A DNA stretch of 64,000 nt from JAVBQG01 sp031549185 (GTDB lineage: Bacteria > Synergistota > Synergistia > Synergistales > Synergistaceae): the NCBI GenBank assembly GCA_031549185.1, contig JAVBQG010000015.1, forward strand, positions 41,793 through 105,792, given 5' to 3'. The notes beneath the pieces are model-generated. The model made no database searches. It saw only the letters and a program-made list of their open reading frames with translations, and was not told the DNA's origin. Made by a program: the position numbers and the translations under genes. Positions 24,875 to 33,205 of this stretch are shown here, piece after piece. Numbering within the stretch: position 1 is the stretch's first letter; each line of letters begins with the position of its first letter.

Positions 24875-26551
24875 TTACATACTCTCTGGTGCCGTTACTC
24901 CAAGCAGGCCAAGGCAGTTATCCAGTGTGATTCTGGTGGCTTCAACCAGCAAAAGGCGTGATTTCATGACGTTCTCCTCTACTCCGAGCACTCTCTGCGC
25001 GTTGTAGAAAGCGTGAAAAGCCTCCGCAAGGTCCATGGCGTAAAATGCGATGCGGTGTGGTTCAAGATTGCTCGCCGCTTTCGTCACCTCTTCGGGAAAG
25101 CGTGAGATCGTCTTTGCGAGCTGTATTTCGCTTGGCTCGGAGATGGCCTCGCAGCTCAGCTCGGAGGCTGCCGGAACACGGAAGCCGCGTGTGCCGACCT
25201 CGCGCAAAATACTGCAGATCCTCGCATGAGCATATTGAACGTAGTAGACTGGATTGTCCGACGAAGTCTGCTTTGCGAGTTCGAGGTCGAAGTCGAGATG
25301 GCTGTCCGATTTTCTGCTGACGAAGAAGAATCGCGTCGCGTCTCTGCCGACCTCGTCCATGACCTCGCGCAGCGTGACAAAGCTTCCCGCGCGCTTCGAC
25401 ATCGCCACAGGGACGCCGTTGCGCAGCAGGCTTACGAATTGGATCAGCAGAAACTCGAGGGCTTCGTCCTTGGCGCCCAGCGCCTTGTTCACGGAGCGAA
25501 TGCGCGGTACGTACCCGTGGTGATCGGCGCCCCAGACGTAGATCAGAAAGTCGAAACCTCTCTCGTATTTGTTCTGGAGATAGGCAATGTCCGATGTGAA
25601 GTAGGTCGGCATGCCGTTTGCGCGAATCATTACGCGGTCTTTGTCGTCGCCGAACGCGGTGGAACGGAACCATACGGCCCCTTCGTCGTCGTAGGCGTAG
25701 TCTGCTTTTTTTAGCAAGTCGATCGTTCGCGGGACGAGATCGTCGTCGTACAGGGATTTCTCGGAAAACCATACATCGAACTCCACGCCAAAGTCCGACA
25801 GGTCCTTGCGAATAAACCCAAGCACGACACGAGCCGTTTCGTCTCTGAAAAATGGCAGGGTCTCGTTCAGTGGTTTTTCAGAGAGCGTCTCTCCGTGTTT
25901 TTCGACGATACTTTTTGCGATGTCGTCAATATAGTCGCCTGGATAACCGTCCTCGGGAAACGGCGCCAGCTCCTCCTTGCCAAGCAGGGCGAAATAGCGG
26001 GACTGCGTCGATTTCCCGAGGTTTTCCATCTGGAGTCCCGCGTCGTTGATGTAGTACTCGCGCTCCACCTTCCAGCCGGAAAATTCGAGGATGGACGACA
26101 TGATGTCGCCGACCGCGGCGCCTCTGCCATGTCCCAGGTGAATCGGTCCTGTGGGATTTGCGCTGACAAATTCGACTTGCACGCGTTTCCCGTGGCCCTG
26201 GTTGTTGCGTCCATATGTTTTGCCCAGCTTCAGGACATTCTTGATCGTATCTTCGATCCAGGCGTTGGAGAGTTTGAAATTCATAAATCCAGGCCCTGCA
26301 ATTTCTATGAACTCGATCGAATCACCTTTTTTTATGTTGGAGATGATCTCGTTTGCCAGCTCGGTGGGCGCGATTTTAAAGATTTTACACAGCTGCATGG
26401 CCGTGTTTGTCGCCCAGTCGCCCTGTCCGTCGCGTTTGGGGCGTTCAAGCTGAACTGTAAATCCTTCCGGCAACTCGATGCCTCGATTGACGGCGACGAT
26501 GTCGATCGCCTCTTTGATCAACAGCGCCAGGGTATCCTTTTTATTCTCCAT
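24875..26551 (-). CDS. argS: Arginine--tRNA ligase
   Basis: A 558-residue class I synthetase of normal length. The N-terminal Add-1 domain covers about residues 1-90. The HIGH motif appears as NPTGPIHLGHGRG, the KMSK-type motif as AMSKRAGSFVTL, and the C-terminal DALR anticodon-binding domain has VQYAHARICSILRE. ATG 26551 is preferred, since GGAGGG is seven bases upstream; the ATG at 26557 is too close. A much longer upstream frame is spurious. It follows the exported DUF3857-like gene by 38 bases. Confidence 0.96.
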   Translation of the reverse strand: MENKKDTLALLIKEAIDIVAVNRGIELPEGFTVQLERPKRDGQGDWATNTAMQLCKIFKIAPTELANEIISNIKKGDSIEFIEIAGPGFMNFKLSNAWIEDTIKNVLKLGKTYGRNNQGHGKRVQVEFVSANPTGPIHLGHGRGAAVGDIMSSILEFSGWKVEREYYINDAGLQMENLGKSTQSRYFALLGKEELAPFPEDGYPGDYIDDIAKSIVEKHGETLSEKPLNETLPFFRDETARVVLGFIRKDLSDFGVEFDVWFSEKSLYDDDLVPRTIDLLKKADYAYDDEGAVWFRSTAFGDDKDRVMIRANGMPTYFTSDIAYLQNKYERGFDFLIYVWGADHHGYVPRIRSVNKALGAKDEALEFLLIQFVSLLRNGVPVAMSKRAGSFVTLREVMDEVGRDATRFFFVSRKSDSHLDFDLELAKQTSSDNPVYYVQYAHARICSILREVGTRGFRVPAASELSCEAISEPSEIQLAKTISRFPEEVTKAASNLEPHRIAFYAMDLAEAFHAFYNAQRVLGVEENVMKSRLLLVEATRITLDNCLGLLGVTAPESM

Positions 26552-26589
26552 CCTCATTCCCTCCAGTTGGTCTTCGTAAAAACGGAAAA

Positions 26590-28464
26590 TTATCGTTTGC
26601 GCAACGGCAGAGTCGTCTGCGACCAGCGAATATAGCTGTTGAGCTGCCCGAGCAGGACTTTGGAGAGCGTTTCGTCGATATTTTGCACACGCACGGTCCA
26701 CTTGCCCGTGGCTTCCAGCAGCCCTCTTTTGGGCCAGTGATTCATGGATTCCTCCAGCAGGGCTTTCGAGTCGCCCTGTTTTTCCGCAGGAAGGGCGCCG
26801 ACGATCCTGTAACCTCGAGGTGTTGCGATATTTACACTTTGCTCCAGCATGAACGGAAACCGCAGTGAATACTTCTCCCCGGCGGAGCTGACCTCCTCCA
26901 GGCATTGCGGCACGACCGAGGGGACACGCATCAGGATATCATTGCCTGAGACGATGCCGAGCGCCGACCTGGCCGCAAAGATGATACGATAACCGGAATT
27001 GAGCTGCTTCACCGATGGGGATGAGAGCGTCAGCCCCGGTGTGTTGAATATAAAGCGTCTCGAAATTGCCTCCACGAGGTTGTCCGGCGTTGGGAGGCGT
27101 CCATACGCTAGGGTGTCCACCCACGCCCCGTTGACTGTGATTTCCAGCGAACCGGTTGCAATGCCCTTTTCGTCGAGAGTCAGCTTCCATGATTGGTTGA
27201 GAATATGTTCTGCCGCATTCCCTGCCGGTATGTTAAATTTTTCCACGTTACCCACATTCACGCGAAAGACGGTCGTTCCGCACAAAGAGGGCGCTGTTTT
27301 TCCGAATTCCGTAGCTTGCCCCGCCTCGAAGAAAATTTCTCTTCCTTTTCCACTGCTGCCGTTTTGTGTCCTGAACAAGAGCACCGGCTCCGCCCAGATG
27401 TCCGATGCACTGGGGCCGTCCTCTGGGGTGGGAAGGAGCTGACGCCAGTAGATTTCGACAGGGTACCCCATGCTTTCCATCCATTTACCGGCGATGAGGG
27501 TTTGCTCCCACGGTGTCCAGGGCCCGTTCGTGGGAACGATGCTTCTCGTTTTCATCTGCTGCGGCGCGAGCCCCGGTACGGTCAGAGATTTTTTTGTCAT
27601 ATAGGTGGCTATGCTCTCGCCTGTTTTAATGAGGTTGTTCCTGTCGGAGATCTCGAGGTCGGAGGGCATTGGGGGGGCTTGAAATTTACCGGCCGCTTCC
27701 TGCAGCGCGCGCAGGTACGTGGTCGTGCCTTTGCGCAGGCTGAAGACGAGGTACGGGCGTCTCGTGTCGACAATGCCTGCGTCCTGCCACACCGGCTGGT
27801 TCATCAAGGTCCAGGTGGTTGTCTCCCGCCCCACGGACTTACGACGAATCGGTTCTCTGACGCCCACTCCCTGCCAGTACAGGTCCATTCCGTCGGGTAT
27901 ATCGACAGTTATGCTCTGCTCCCAGATCGGATATGCGTCTGCCAGGAAGAGGGCATCGTCGAGGTAAGACTTTTGTGGGTGTGTTTCGTACGTCGAGACG
28001 GCTACGACCCTACCCTCTGCCTCCCGTGGGAACTCGATCGTCATGCGGGCAAATCCACTTTCATCGGATTTTTTTACCGGTAAAGTTCCCTCTTTCATCC
28101 CCGTCATGGGGTTGTACCAGGCGGCTTCCGTGACGACAAGCGAGGCGCCCTCGTCCTGCGGGATGGGGATGACGTGTGTTGTCTCGTCCCCGGGGCGATG
28201 CTGCCCCATGAGCATCAGGAACCTGTGAGTCTTCTCCATTGTTCCATCCGAAGCCAGGTTGTATTGAAAAGAGTTCAGCCAAACCACGCCTCTGGCGTCC
28301 GGATATGCGGATATCGAAGGCGCCTCCTTGTAAAGTCGCCTGATCTCTCCGGAGATATTCCAGTTATCATTTTTCTCGGCTGCAAAGCCAGTGCATACAA
28401 AACCCGTTTCCAAAGTGAACAGGAACAGAATGACGGCGATGACGAAAGAATATTTGCGTCTCAT
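26590..28464 (-). CDS. Exported DUF3857/transglutaminase-like protein
   Basis: A 624-residue protein with a signal peptide (MRRKYSFVIAVILFLF, cleavage near TGFAA). The N-terminal half resembles the DUF3857 beta-sandwich that precedes transglutaminase-like folds (DARGVVWLNSFQYNLASDG, VAVSTYETHPQKSYLDD). A transglutaminase-like region would be expected in the middle (LTVPGLAPQQMKTRSIVPTN onwards), but no clear Cys-His-Asp triad is visible, so it may be catalytically dead. ATG 28464 follows a GGGGGT box. It lies between secA and argS; function unknown. Confidence 0.7.
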   Translation of the reverse strand: MRRKYSFVIAVILFLFTLETGFVCTGFAAEKNDNWNISGEIRRLYKEAPSISAYPDARGVVWLNSFQYNLASDGTMEKTHRFLMLMGQHRPGDETTHVIPIPQDEGASLVVTEAAWYNPMTGMKEGTLPVKKSDESGFARMTIEFPREAEGRVVAVSTYETHPQKSYLDDALFLADAYPIWEQSITVDIPDGMDLYWQGVGVREPIRRKSVGRETTTWTLMNQPVWQDAGIVDTRRPYLVFSLRKGTTTYLRALQEAAGKFQAPPMPSDLEISDRNNLIKTGESIATYMTKKSLTVPGLAPQQMKTRSIVPTNGPWTPWEQTLIAGKWMESMGYPVEIYWRQLLPTPEDGPSASDIWAEPVLLFRTQNGSSGKGREIFFEAGQATEFGKTAPSLCGTTVFRVNVGNVEKFNIPAGNAAEHILNQSWKLTLDEKGIATGSLEITVNGAWVDTLAYGRLPTPDNLVEAISRRFIFNTPGLTLSSPSVKQLNSGYRIIFAARSALGIVSGNDILMRVPSVVPQCLEEVSSAGEKYSLRFPFMLEQSVNIATPRGYRIVGALPAEKQGDSKALLEESMNHWPKRGLLEATGKWTVRVQNIDETLSKVLLGQLNSYIRWSQTTLPLRKR

Positions 28465-28490
28465 GTTTACCCCCACTTGTGCATTGCGCT

Positions 28491-31178
28491 CTATGCTGCC
28501 TGATCTTTGCCGCAACAATGCTTGTATTTCTTCCCGCTGCCGCAAGGACAGGGATCATTTCTGCCGACTTTCGGGCCTTTCTGGATCGGCTGCGGTTTAA
28601 CGTCGCCAGCACTCATCGCAACCTCTTGCGCGTCGAAACTGCCCGGCATGAGCATTTCCCGGCTCTCTCGCAAAACGCGCTCTCTGGGGGCATGCTGTTC
28701 TTCCGTGACGACAGTGATGCGCAGTGCGTACTCCGTCACGTTTTCCCTGACGCTGTTCAGCATCTGCTGGAAGAGGTTATAGGACTCGAACTGGTATTCA
28801 ACCAGCGGGTCCTTCTGCCCGATGGCCCGCAGGCCGATGCCGCGACGCAATTCGTCCATTCCCAGCAGGTGTTCGCGCCAGTGTGCATCCAGGACCTGTA
28901 GAAGAATGTATCTGAAGAGAAAATCTGCCGTCTCGGCACCGATCTCCTCTACTTTTTTTTCGAAACGGTCTTTCAACTCCGCTTGCATCTCTTCGGTCGC
29001 GTCGTTTAACTCTTCCGGCGTCTCGACATTTTCCAGGCAGGATTCGATGCCCGGCCAGAAAAGATTCTTGAGGCGAAGTTCCGCCGCATGGATTTCCGGT
29101 TCTTCCGGGTTGGCAAAAACTTTTTCCGGTTCGACCTGCGCCGCGAGCGTATCCTGGAGGATGCCCCAAGTGCGCTCCTTGATGTTGTCGTCCCTCAAAA
29201 TCGCCTCGCGCTCTCTGTAGACGGCCTCTCGCTGTTGATTCATCACATTGTCGTAGGACAAAAGTTGTTTGCGTATGTCGAAGTGCATGGACTCGACTTT
29301 CTTCTGGGCCCCCTCAATGGTTCTGTTCAGCAGGGAGTGCTCGACGGACTCGCCTTCCTCCATGCCCAGCTTCGTCATGATTCCCTGCACTTTTTCTCCA
29401 CCGAAAAGTCTGAGCAGGTCGTCGTCGAGGGCGACGTAGAAACGGCTTTCGCCGGGGTCTCCCTGTCGACCGGAGCGTCCTCTCAGCTGATTGTCTATGC
29501 GACGCGACTCGTGGCGTTCGACTCCGATGATGCGGAGGCCGCCGAGTTCGATCACCTTTTCATGTTCGGCCGCGCACAGCTCCTTGAAACGCGCGAGAAT
29601 TTCCAGATATTCCGGCGAAGGGGGCCTGTATTCGATTCCCTCTTTCTCGGCCTCCTCGCGTGCCATGAATTCCGGATTGCCGCCGAGGATGATGTCCGTC
29701 CCTCGCCCGGCCATATTTGTCGCGACCGTGACGGCGTTCAGGCGTCCCGCCTGTGCGACGATCGCCGCTTCCTTGTCGTGCACCTTGGCGTTCAAGACGT
29801 TGTGCGGAATCCTGCGTGCCTTGAGCAACTTACTCATCTGCTCCGAGTTTTCGATCGACGAGGTGCCGACGAGCACGGGCTGTCCTTTTTTGTAGCTCTC
29901 CTCCACTTCGTCTGCCGCCGCGTTAAATTTCTCCTTCTTCGTGCGGAAGATGACATCCGCGTTATCGGCGCGGATCATGGGGAGGTGCGTCGGGATCGTG
30001 ACGACGTCGAGGCCGTATATCTCCTTGAACTCCTCGGCCTCCGTCAGAGCGGTGCCCGTCATGCCCGCCAATTTTCGGTACATTCTGAAATAATTCTGCA
30101 AGGTGATGGTGGCGAGCGTCTGGTTTTCTTTGCCTATTTTGACCCGCTCTTTGGCCTCGATCGCCTGGTGCAACCCTTCGGAATAGCGACGGCCGAACAT
30201 GAGGCGGCCGGTGAATTCGTCGACGATTACGATCTCGCCATCCTTGACGACGTAGTGTATGTCACGCTGAAAGAGATGGTGTGCCTTCAGGCTCTGCGTG
30301 ATCTTGTGGGCGAGCTCCGTATTGGCGTAATTTGTGAAGAGCTCCGGCAGGTTCAATATCTTTTCGCAATGCGTGATGCCGGCCTCGGTCAGGGCTACGT
30401 TACGCTCCTTCTCGTCTATCTCGAAATCTACACCCTTTTGCAGAGCGCGTGCTGCCGCGTCCGCCTTGCGATACGGCTCGATGCTGTCCTCGGAGGGGCC
30501 TGAGATAATGAGGGGCGTCCTCGCTTCGTCGATCAGAATCGAGTCGACTTCGTCGACGATGCAAAAGGCATGGGAGCGCTGCACTTGCGTCTCCGCGTCA
30601 TGGGCCATGTTGTCGCGCAGGTAGTCGAAGCCGAATTCGCTGTTCGTCCCGTATGTGATATCTGCGTCGTAGGCCCTCTTGCGGTCGCCCTGGTCCATGA
30701 AGGGGGAGATCACACCCACGGAGAGGCCCATGCCGTTGTATATCGGTCCCATCCACTCGGCGTCGCGTTTTGCGAGGTAGTCGTTGACGGTGATGACGTG
30801 CACGCCCTTACCGCCCATCGCGTTCAGTACGACGGGGAGTGTCGCGACCAGGGTCTTTCCTTCTCCTGTCTTCATTTCGGCGATTTTGCCGTTGTGAAGG
30901 GCCATGCCGCCTATGAGCTGTTCATCGAAGTGTCGCATGCCGAGCGTTCTGCGTGAGACCTCTCTGACACGCGCGAAAACTTCCGACATGATTTCGTCCA
31001 ATGTTTCGCCATCGGCGAGCCTAGAGCCAAAAAATTCGGCCGATTTTTTCAGCTCTTCATCGCTCAGCGTCTCCGCCTCACGCTCCAAAGTACCGATTTC
31101 TTCCGCTTTGTCTCTATATCGGTTCACCGTTCTGTCGTTTGGGTCCAACCCAAGCGCTTTGAGCACGCCTTTCAACAT
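28491..31178 (-). CDS. secA: Preprotein translocase ATPase SecA
   Basis: An 895-residue SecA, the motor driving Sec export. Visible motifs are Walker A MKTGEGKTLVATLP, DEVDSILIDEARTPLIISG, the TGTALTEAEEF helicase-like motif and the GRGTDIILGGNP/GRSGRQGDPGES stretch. The C-terminal SEC-C zinc tail CPCGSGKKYKHCC binds SecB or ribosomes. ATG 31178 is used because it matches the usual MLKGVLKALGL start; GGAGG lies 13 bases upstream, so initiation strength is unclear. A hairpin precedes the gene. Confidence 0.97.
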   Translation of the reverse strand: MLKGVLKALGLDPNDRTVNRYRDKAEEIGTLEREAETLSDEELKKSAEFFGSRLADGETLDEIMSEVFARVREVSRRTLGMRHFDEQLIGGMALHNGKIAEMKTGEGKTLVATLPVVLNAMGGKGVHVITVNDYLAKRDAEWMGPIYNGMGLSVGVISPFMDQGDRKRAYDADITYGTNSEFGFDYLRDNMAHDAETQVQRSHAFCIVDEVDSILIDEARTPLIISGPSEDSIEPYRKADAAARALQKGVDFEIDEKERNVALTEAGITHCEKILNLPELFTNYANTELAHKITQSLKAHHLFQRDIHYVVKDGEIVIVDEFTGRLMFGRRYSEGLHQAIEAKERVKIGKENQTLATITLQNYFRMYRKLAGMTGTALTEAEEFKEIYGLDVVTIPTHLPMIRADNADVIFRTKKEKFNAAADEVEESYKKGQPVLVGTSSIENSEQMSKLLKARRIPHNVLNAKVHDKEAAIVAQAGRLNAVTVATNMAGRGTDIILGGNPEFMAREEAEKEGIEYRPPSPEYLEILARFKELCAAEHEKVIELGGLRIIGVERHESRRIDNQLRGRSGRQGDPGESRFYVALDDDLLRLFGGEKVQGIMTKLGMEEGESVEHSLLNRTIEGAQKKVESMHFDIRKQLLSYDNVMNQQREAVYREREAILRDDNIKERTWGILQDTLAAQVEPEKVFANPEEPEIHAAELRLKNLFWPGIESCLENVETPEELNDATEEMQAELKDRFEKKVEEIGAETADFLFRYILLQVLDAHWREHLLGMDELRRGIGLRAIGQKDPLVEYQFESYNLFQQMLNSVRENVTEYALRITVVTEEQHAPRERVLRESREMLMPGSFDAQEVAMSAGDVKPQPIQKGPKVGRNDPCPCGSGKKYKHCCGKDQAA

Positions 31179-31210
31179 ATTTTTCTCTTCGCCTCCATAA
31201 CGGTCACATA

Positions 31211-31254
31211 AAACAACCGGCACGGGATATTTTATCACAAACCCGTACCGGCCT
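31211..31254 (-). promoter_or_regulatory. secA leader hairpin (possible attenuator)
   Basis: Arms 31242-31251 and 31217-31226 form a 10-bp stem with one G-U pair and a 15-base AT-rich loop, then TTGTTTT on the minus strand. It lies downstream of the predicted promoter and upstream of secA, so it could attenuate secA transcription, or simply be a leftover terminator for the DUF362 gene. Confidence 0.5.
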
Positions 31255-31261
31255 TGTTCAT

Positions 31262-31291
31262 ATTATACACGATATGCGTCTTGTGCGTTAA
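31262..31291 (-). promoter_or_regulatory. Possible secA promoter
   Basis: A perfect TATAAT (31267-31262) with a weak -35 TTAACG at an 18-base spacing, overlapping the stop of the DUF362 gene. Confidence 0.5.
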
Positions 31292-32439
31292 TCGCCCCTC
31301 AGACGAGAAAAAAGCGCCGCCAGCGCATTTTTTCGAACGCCCATGGCTCCCGTTGGGCACATCTCGTGACAGCAGAGGCATCTCACGCAGATATCCCGCT
31401 TGATACTGGGATACGAATCGCCGCCCTTCTCTATCGCGTCCACAGGGCAGACTTTTTGGCAGATCCAACAGCGAACGCACGTCCCCCTGTTCAGAACGGG
31501 TTTGAGCGACACGAGCGCATAACCGATGCCGCGCAAAAAGGTCGGCAGCAGTCGGATCGCCCCCGGCGATTTGCGGAATTTCTTGGCGGGCAGCTCGTCC
31601 CACGACGTGCCGTTCAATTCGATCTCGTCGAACGACGCGGGGCCGAGTCCTCGTTTTGCCGCGGCTTCGATCAGGGGAATATCGAGAGGATTTCGATAGC
31701 CCATGATGATCGCGCCCGCCCAGTCTACGGCGAGGGCGTTTCTCGAAGCCAGTATCCAGCCGAGCTCTTTTGCCTTGCCGTGAGAGGGGCCGTCGCCTTC
31801 CATGCCGACGACTGCATCCAGGATGTTGAACTCCGGAGGGCGAATCGAAAAGAGATCGGATATGGCGTTTGCAAGATGAGCCTGCGAGAGCGACTGATGG
31901 GCTCTCTTCCTCGTCGCCGTATCGGCCGTGCCGAAGATGTTTTTGATGCACCCGGTCATCTCCGTCTCGACGTGCGTCTTGAGTTTTGCCGCGTTGATAC
32001 AGTAGCCTGCATCGAGATAACGACTTGCGATTCTCGCGGACGAGAGCGTGCGAAAATCTTCGCGAACGACTTCGCGAACGCCGAGGTTCGAAAGGACGCC
32101 AAGCGTCACGCCTTCGATCTCTCCGAGTTGCGCGACCTGCGTCGTCTCGTGCAATTTTTTCATATCCGTAAAGATATAGCCTGGATTGTCGGCGATATGG
32201 ATTCGCACATCGCTTTTTCCCTTTCTGACTTCTCCCACGATGGCCCGCAGGATTTCCGGGTGCGTAGTGACGGCCTTTTCGGGCGAAGAGGGGGCGAGCA
32301 GATTCGTTTTGACCAGTATCTCGGGGGCGGTAAAGTCCGGTAGCCCTCCCGCTCGTTCGACTGCGAGAGAGAGGGTCCGGCGAACTTCAGCGGGGTCGTA
32401 GCTCGCGCATTGCGCGGCACCCAAGAGATGTTTATCCAT
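31288..32439 (-). CDS. DUF362 domain protein with C-terminal 2x[4Fe-4S] ferredoxin module
   Basis: A 383-residue protein. Residues about 20-300 form a DUF362 domain (ILVKTNLLAP, NAAKLKTHVETEMTGCIKNIFG, AVDWAGAIIMGY). The C-terminus has two four-Cys clusters, CVRCWICQKVCP and CVRCLCCHEMCP, typical of bacterial ferredoxins. It is probably a cytoplasmic redox or iron-sulfur protein; the reaction is unknown. The start ATG lies inside the end of nth (8-base overlap), so translation is likely coupled. Confidence 0.88.
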   Translation of the reverse strand: MDKHLLGAAQCASYDPAEVRRTLSLAVERAGGLPDFTAPEILVKTNLLAPSSPEKAVTTHPEILRAIVGEVRKGKSDVRIHIADNPGYIFTDMKKLHETTQVAQLGEIEGVTLGVLSNLGVREVVREDFRTLSSARIASRYLDAGYCINAAKLKTHVETEMTGCIKNIFGTADTATRKRAHQSLSQAHLANAISDLFSIRPPEFNILDAVVGMEGDGPSHGKAKELGWILASRNALAVDWAGAIIMGYRNPLDIPLIEAAAKRGLGPASFDEIELNGTSWDELPAKKFRKSPGAIRLLPTFLRGIGYALVSLKPVLNRGTCVRCWICQKVCPVDAIEKGGDSYPSIKRDICVRCLCCHEMCPTGAMGVRKNALAALFSRLRGD

Positions 32440-33205
32440 CGTTTCCCGTTTCGAGCATCGTCTTGCGGTAATCGCAGAGCCCCTGCAGGACACAGGCGGG
32501 GCACTCGGGTTTGCGGGCGTGGCAGACTCGCCTGCCGTGTTCGATCATGTTCAAGTGTCCGCCCGGGCATCGCTCTGCCGGGACGACGTCCTCCAGAAAA
32601 TCCTGGATTTTTTCGGGAGGCCATTTCTCGGGAACCCAGCCGAGTCTGCGGGATATCCTCGCAACATGCGTATCGACTGGAAACGCCGTCATGCCCAAGT
32701 CGAAGATCATCACGCACGCGACGGTTTTGGGGCCGATGCCGGGGAGATTCGAGAGGTACTCCCTCGCGTTCCCCGGTTCCCAGCCGCTCATCGCGACGAG
32801 GGAGTAAGCATTGAAGTCCCTGTATATGATCTCCAGGATATCCTTCATGCGCGCGGCCTTCGTGTCCCCGAGACCGGCGGAGCGAATCAGCCCGGCGATT
32901 TTTCCGGCGGAGGATTTCGCCACGTCCTCCCATGCCGGACAGGCCTCGCGCAGGGTTTCGTACGCCTTGTCGCGGTTGCGGTCATTCGTGTTCTGCGAGA
33001 GCAGCGTCAACATCAGTCCGTCGAGCGGCTCTCCCGTCGCGTATGCGTCGGACGGAAGCGAATCGTATTTCAAAACGGCGTCGAGCAGATCCAGCGACAT
33101 GACGATGCGCTCCGAAACGTCGATCGGGTAGACGGAACCCTTGTCCGCGCTACTCGTCGTTGTCGTCGGAATCTTTGGATCCGCCTTCGTCGTCATCCGA
33201 CTCAT
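32432..33205 (-). CDS. nth: Endonuclease III-like DNA glycosylase/AP lyase
   Basis: A 257-residue HhH-GPD DNA repair enzyme removing oxidised pyrimidines. It has the helix-hairpin-helix LPGIGPKTVACV with catalytic Lys160, catalytic Asp178 in VDTHVARISRRLGW, and the [4Fe-4S] cluster Cys228-X6-Cys235-X2-Cys238-X5-Cys244. The first 35 residues are an extra Thr/Ser-rich segment. With ATG 33205 (good GGAG box) the gene overlaps the Lon gene by 56 bases; a shorter start at ATG 33100 would avoid this. Confidence 0.9.
   Translation of the reverse strand: MSRMTTKADPKIPTTTTSSADKGSVYPIDVSERIVMSLDLLDAVLKYDSLPSDAYATGEPLDGLMLTLLSQNTNDRNRDKAYETLREACPAWEDVAKSSAGKIAGLIRSAGLGDTKAARMKDILEIIYRDFNAYSLVAMSGWEPGNAREYLSNLPGIGPKTVACVMIFDLGMTAFPVDTHVARISRRLGWVPEKWPPEKIQDFLEDVVPAERCPGGHLNMIEHGRRVCHARKPECPACVLQGLCDYRKTMLETGNDG

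Noticed and set aside
29088..30503. 471-codon plus-strand frame inside secA
   Set aside because: Antisense shadow; no ribosome site and no recognisable motif.
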